Assembly: GCA_002402465.1 (NCBI GenBank)
Contig: DHFW01000035.1
Location: 1 to 16,191 of the forward strand
DNA from: Bacteroidales bacterium UBA4814
GTDB lineage: Bacteria > Bacteroidota > Bacteroidia > Bacteroidales > UBA7960
Reading direction: 5' to 3'
Length of the DNA: 16,191 nt
Shown: one piece after another, positions 14,575 through 16,191 of the stretch
Position numbering within the stretch: the stretch's first letter is position 1
Layout: every line of letters begins with the position of its first letter
Program-made: the position numbers and the translations under genes
The notes under the pieces: generated by a model
The model's input: the letters and a program-made list of their open reading frames with translations, nothing else
What the model was told of the DNA's origin: nothing
Databases searched by the model: none

Positions 14575-14600
14575 AAAAAAAACCTGCCCCTGCGGACAGG
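14575..14600 (-). terminator. Terminator between the bifunctional-nuclease gene and the transporter
   Basis: On the minus strand CCTGTCC-GCAG-GGGCAGG (14600-14583) forms a 7-bp stem with a tetraloop, followed by eight T residues (14582-14575). The one unusual pair is U-G on the minus strand but a C-A mismatch on the plus strand, so the hairpin is built for minus transcription. It should end the upstream gene's message. Confidence 0.72.
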
Positions 14601-14603
14601 ATG

Positions 14604-14611
14604 CAAACCTA
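14604..14611 (-). promoter_or_regulatory. Possible -7 box for the transporter gene
   Basis: TAGGTTTG on the minus strand (14611-14604) fits TAnnTTTG exactly, but no TTTG is seen 19-21 bases upstream. If used, transcription would start at or inside the adjacent hairpin, putting that hairpin in the transporter's 5' leader. Confidence 0.28.
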
Positions 14612-14667
14612 TTAAAAATTTTTCGAAGCTTTGAAAAATTTAACCGGCTTTTTCTGGGGCGAGCCAA

Positions 14668-15258
14668 TTATTTTTTTGACTTTCGCCGGTTTATCTCGTC
14701 TCTGATCTTTGAAGCCCTTTCGTAAGCTTCCTCATCGATGGCAGCCATGAGCATGGTCTCGAGCTCGCTTACCGAAAGGTTTGAGTATTCACTCTCGTCC
14801 ACTTCCTTTTCTACCGGAACTTGCTCCGGGGGTTGGTCTTCTTTTTCTTCTTGCAGCACCATGCCTGCTTCTTTAAGTATGGATTCGTAAGTATAAATGG
14901 GGCATTTGAAACGAACGGCCAGGGCCACCGCATCGGATGTGCGCGAATCGATCTCTACTTCTTTTTGGCCATCGAAACAAATCAGCTTGGAATAAAAGAT
15001 GCCTTCGCTGAATTTGTAGATAATGACTTCGTTTATATGAATGTTGAATGTTTGGGCAAAGTTGCGGAAAAGATCGTGTGTGAGAGGCCGGGTAGGTTTC
15101 ATTTTTTCCAGCTCAATGGCAATGGCCTGTGCCTCAAAGCTGCCAATAATGATGGGGAGTCTGCGCTTTTCGCCTGTTTCGCCTAAAATCAATGCATAGG
15201 CACCTGCCTGGGCCTGGCTGTAAGAAATGCCCAGTATTTCCATTTTAATCTTCTTCAT
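14668..15258 (-). CDS. Bifunctional nuclease (BFN/DUF151) domain protein with C-terminal UVR motif
   Basis: This 196-residue protein has two parts. Residues 1-130 form the BFN (DUF151) domain: LPIIIGSFEAQAIAIELE, RPLTHDLFRNFAQTF, EVEIDSRTSDAVALAVRFKCPIY. Members in Thermotoga and plants were described with nuclease activity, though the role in most bacteria is not settled. After an acidic, proline-containing linker (about 133-157), residues 160-192 form a UVR motif (ETMLMAAIDEEAYERASKIRDEINRRK), the short helical hairpin through which UvrB contacts UvrC and which also occurs in Clp regulators. The BFN-UVR fusion is a known arrangement in Bacteroidota. It is a single gene ended by the hairpin at 14575-14600 and divergent from hppA. 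A protein-interaction role for the UVR part is inference. Confidence 0.9.
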   Translation of the reverse strand: MKKIKMEILGISYSQAQAGAYALILGETGEKRRLPIIIGSFEAQAIAIELEKMKPTRPLTHDLFRNFAQTFNIHINEVIIYKFSEGIFYSKLICFDGQKEVEIDSRTSDAVALAVRFKCPIYTYESILKEAGMVLQEEKEDQPPEQVPVEKEVDESEYSNLSVSELETMLMAAIDEEAYERASKIRDEINRRKSKK

Positions 15259-15320
15259 ATTCCTGTAAAAGTTCGAAAAAATTGAAGCGGTTTAGCCAAA
15301 ACCATCAAAATCGTTTAAAA

Positions 15321-15328
15321 CAAAATTA
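15321..15328 (-). promoter_or_regulatory. Possible -7 box for the bifunctional-nuclease gene
   Basis: TAATTTTG on the minus strand matches TAnnTTTG and would give a leader of about 55 bases before the ATG at 15258. No -33 TTTG is seen at the usual spacing. The 278-base divergent gap to hppA is otherwise A/T rich with no gene. Confidence 0.3.
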
Positions 15329-15471
15329 GTTTAATTTTATGACAATTTCAGGATTTATTGGTCAATACCTTTAGGGCATGCTCGCTGGCCTGCATCCAGG
15401 CGTTTATTTAGATTTGTTGATTAAAAATCAGATTACAATAAAATACCAATTCGATTTTGTTAAATATTTTT

Positions 15472-15479
15472 TATTTTTG
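15472..15479 (+). promoter_or_regulatory. Possible -7 box for hppA
   Basis: TATTTTTG matches TAnnTTTG and predicts a leader of about 50 bases before the hppA start. A TTTG at 15456-15459 is only 12 bases upstream, too close for a normal -33 box, so the assignment is weak. Confidence 0.32.
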
Positions 15480-15522
15480 AGCCTATCTTCAACTAACTTA
15501 CTCAACAAACAAATTAATTTCT

Positions 15523-15532
15523 AAAAGGAGGG
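15523..15532 (+). promoter_or_regulatory. Strong Shine-Dalgarno sequence of hppA
   Basis: AAAAGGAGGG ends four bases before the ATG at 15537 and contains the full AGGAGG core. No other gene in this window has such a site. In Bacteroidota most messages lack one, so it stands out and also fixes the hppA start. Confidence 0.8.
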
Positions 15533-15536
15533 AAAA

Positions 15537-16191
15537 ATGCCTGTAATTTTTTGGTTAGTACCCATCAGTTCTGTTACGGCCTTGTTATTTGCTTATTATT
15601 TTTTCAAACAAATGCTAGGCTACGATGAAGGGACAGATATGATGAAAAAAATTGCCAAGCACGTCAGAGACGGAGCAGGGGCATATCTGCGACAGCAATA
15701 CAAAGTTGTTTTGCTGGTTTTTTTGATTTTAACGGCCATATTTAGTGTGATGGCATTTGGCCTGGGCATTCAGAATAAGTGGGTGCCGTTTGCCTTTTTG
15801 TCGGGCGGTGCCTTTAGCGGTTTGGCCGGCTTTTTTGGTATGCGTGCCGCTACTTTTGCTTCTTCGCGTGTGGCCAATGCCTGCCGTGAATCGCTCAATG
15901 GCGGCCTGCGCTTAGCTTTTCGAAGCGGTGCCGTTATGGGCCTGGTGGTGGTGGGTCTGGTGCTGCTCGACATTTCTATTTGGTTTGTTGTGCTTAACCT
16001 GGCCATTCCAGAGGCCGAGGTGGGCTTTAAACTGCTAACCATAACGGCCACCATGCTTACTTTTGGTATGGGTGCTTCCACACAGGCGCTCTTTGCCCGT
16101 GTGGGTGGGGGTATTTATACCAAGGCGGCCGATGTGGGTGCCGACCTGGTGGGTAAGGTCGAAGCAGGTATTCCGGAAGACGACCCGCGCA
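15537..16191 (+). CDS. hppA: Membrane-bound ion-pumping pyrophosphatase (3' end outside window)
   Basis: This integral membrane enzyme hydrolyses pyrophosphate and pumps protons or sodium ions out of the cytoplasm. The first 218 codons are present. The N-terminus begins with a membrane helix (VIFWLVPISSVTALLFAYYFF), then the family segment IAKHVRDGAGAYLRQQYK, two hydrophobic stretches, and GFFGMRAATFASSRVANACRE. The decisive motif is near the cut end: ARVGGGIYTKAADVGADLVG followed by KVEAGIPEDDPR, the cytoplasmic pyrophosphate/magnesium-binding loop shared by all such pumps. Residues deciding sodium versus proton transport and potassium dependence mostly lie beyond the window, so the pump subtype cannot be called. 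The frame is open to the last base. It is divergent from the bifunctional-nuclease gene. Confidence 0.96.
   Translation, partial: MPVIFWLVPISSVTALLFAYYFFKQMLGYDEGTDMMKKIAKHVRDGAGAYLRQQYKVVLLVFLILTAIFSVMAFGLGIQNKWVPFAFLSGGAFSGLAGFFGMRAATFASSRVANACRESLNGGLRLAFRSGAVMGLVVVGLVLLDISIWFVVLNLAIPEAEVGFKLLTITATMLTFGMGASTQALFARVGGGIYTKAADVGADLVGKVEAGIPEDDPR

Noticed and set aside
14548..14667. Forty-codon N-terminal extension of the nucleoside transporter
   Set aside because: It crosses a terminator hairpin, would hide a clear signal peptide at the downstream ATG, and does not look like CNT sequence.

Overview
The window looks like a chromosomal segment of a Bacteroidota bacterium, probably class Bacteroidia. 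The grounds are family-level protein resemblance (a DUF2779-type nuclease, a secreted amidotransferase-like protein often labelled asparagine synthetase B, a NupC-type transporter with a signal peptide), start codons with almost no Shine-Dalgarno sequence, and promoters fitting the Bacteroidota pattern TTTG-N19/20-TAnnTTTG. Genus cannot be judged from the sequence alone. Both ends cut through genes.

Layout. 1-2387 (+): the end of an exporter ABC ATPase and a HlyD-type membrane fusion protein, parts of a type I secretion system, separated by a cluster of REP-like palindromes. 2388-2885: no intact gene; three copies of a short repeat spaced exactly 32 bp apart, then the last ~50 codons of a TonB-dependent receptor, a gene relic. 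2886-3699 (-): a nucleotidyltransferase and a small partner protein, separated by one base, with their own promoter. 3879-8379 (+): a Cas4-like/DUF2779 nuclease, the replicative helicase DnaB, and a secreted amidotransferase-like protein. 8395-8886 (-): dihydrofolate reductase. 9042-9791 (+): acyl-ACP thioesterase. 9769-11477 (-): a compact three-gene operon of an SPFH membrane protein, a ribbon-helix-helix protein and a GOLPH3-like (GPP34) protein. 11773-12564 (-): thymidylate synthase. 12565-13029: no convincing gene, but a 94-bp inverted array of 11-bp repeats. 13030-15258 (-): a concentrative nucleoside transporter and a bifunctional-nuclease-domain protein. 15537-end (+): the start of a membrane pyrophosphatase.

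How the genes relate. Folate and thymidylate enzymes (folA, thyA) lie 2.9 kb apart with three other transcription units' genes between or around them, yet have nearly identical promoters (same -7 box TACCTTTG, same 20-base spacer). With the nucleoside transporter and DnaB they give the right half a DNA-precursor and replication flavour, but this is mostly ordinary housekeeping content. The accessory part is 600-3700.

The most interesting items are the 11-bp inverted repeat array at 12695-12788, the SPFH/RHH/GPP34 operon, the nucleotidyltransferase pair beside a receptor relic and 32-bp-spaced palindromes, a DUF2779 protein whose second nuclease centre looks inactivated, an SSB-like acidic tail on DnaB, and a strong Shine-Dalgarno sequence on hppA. 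I see no CRISPR array, tRNA, rRNA or intact insertion sequence.
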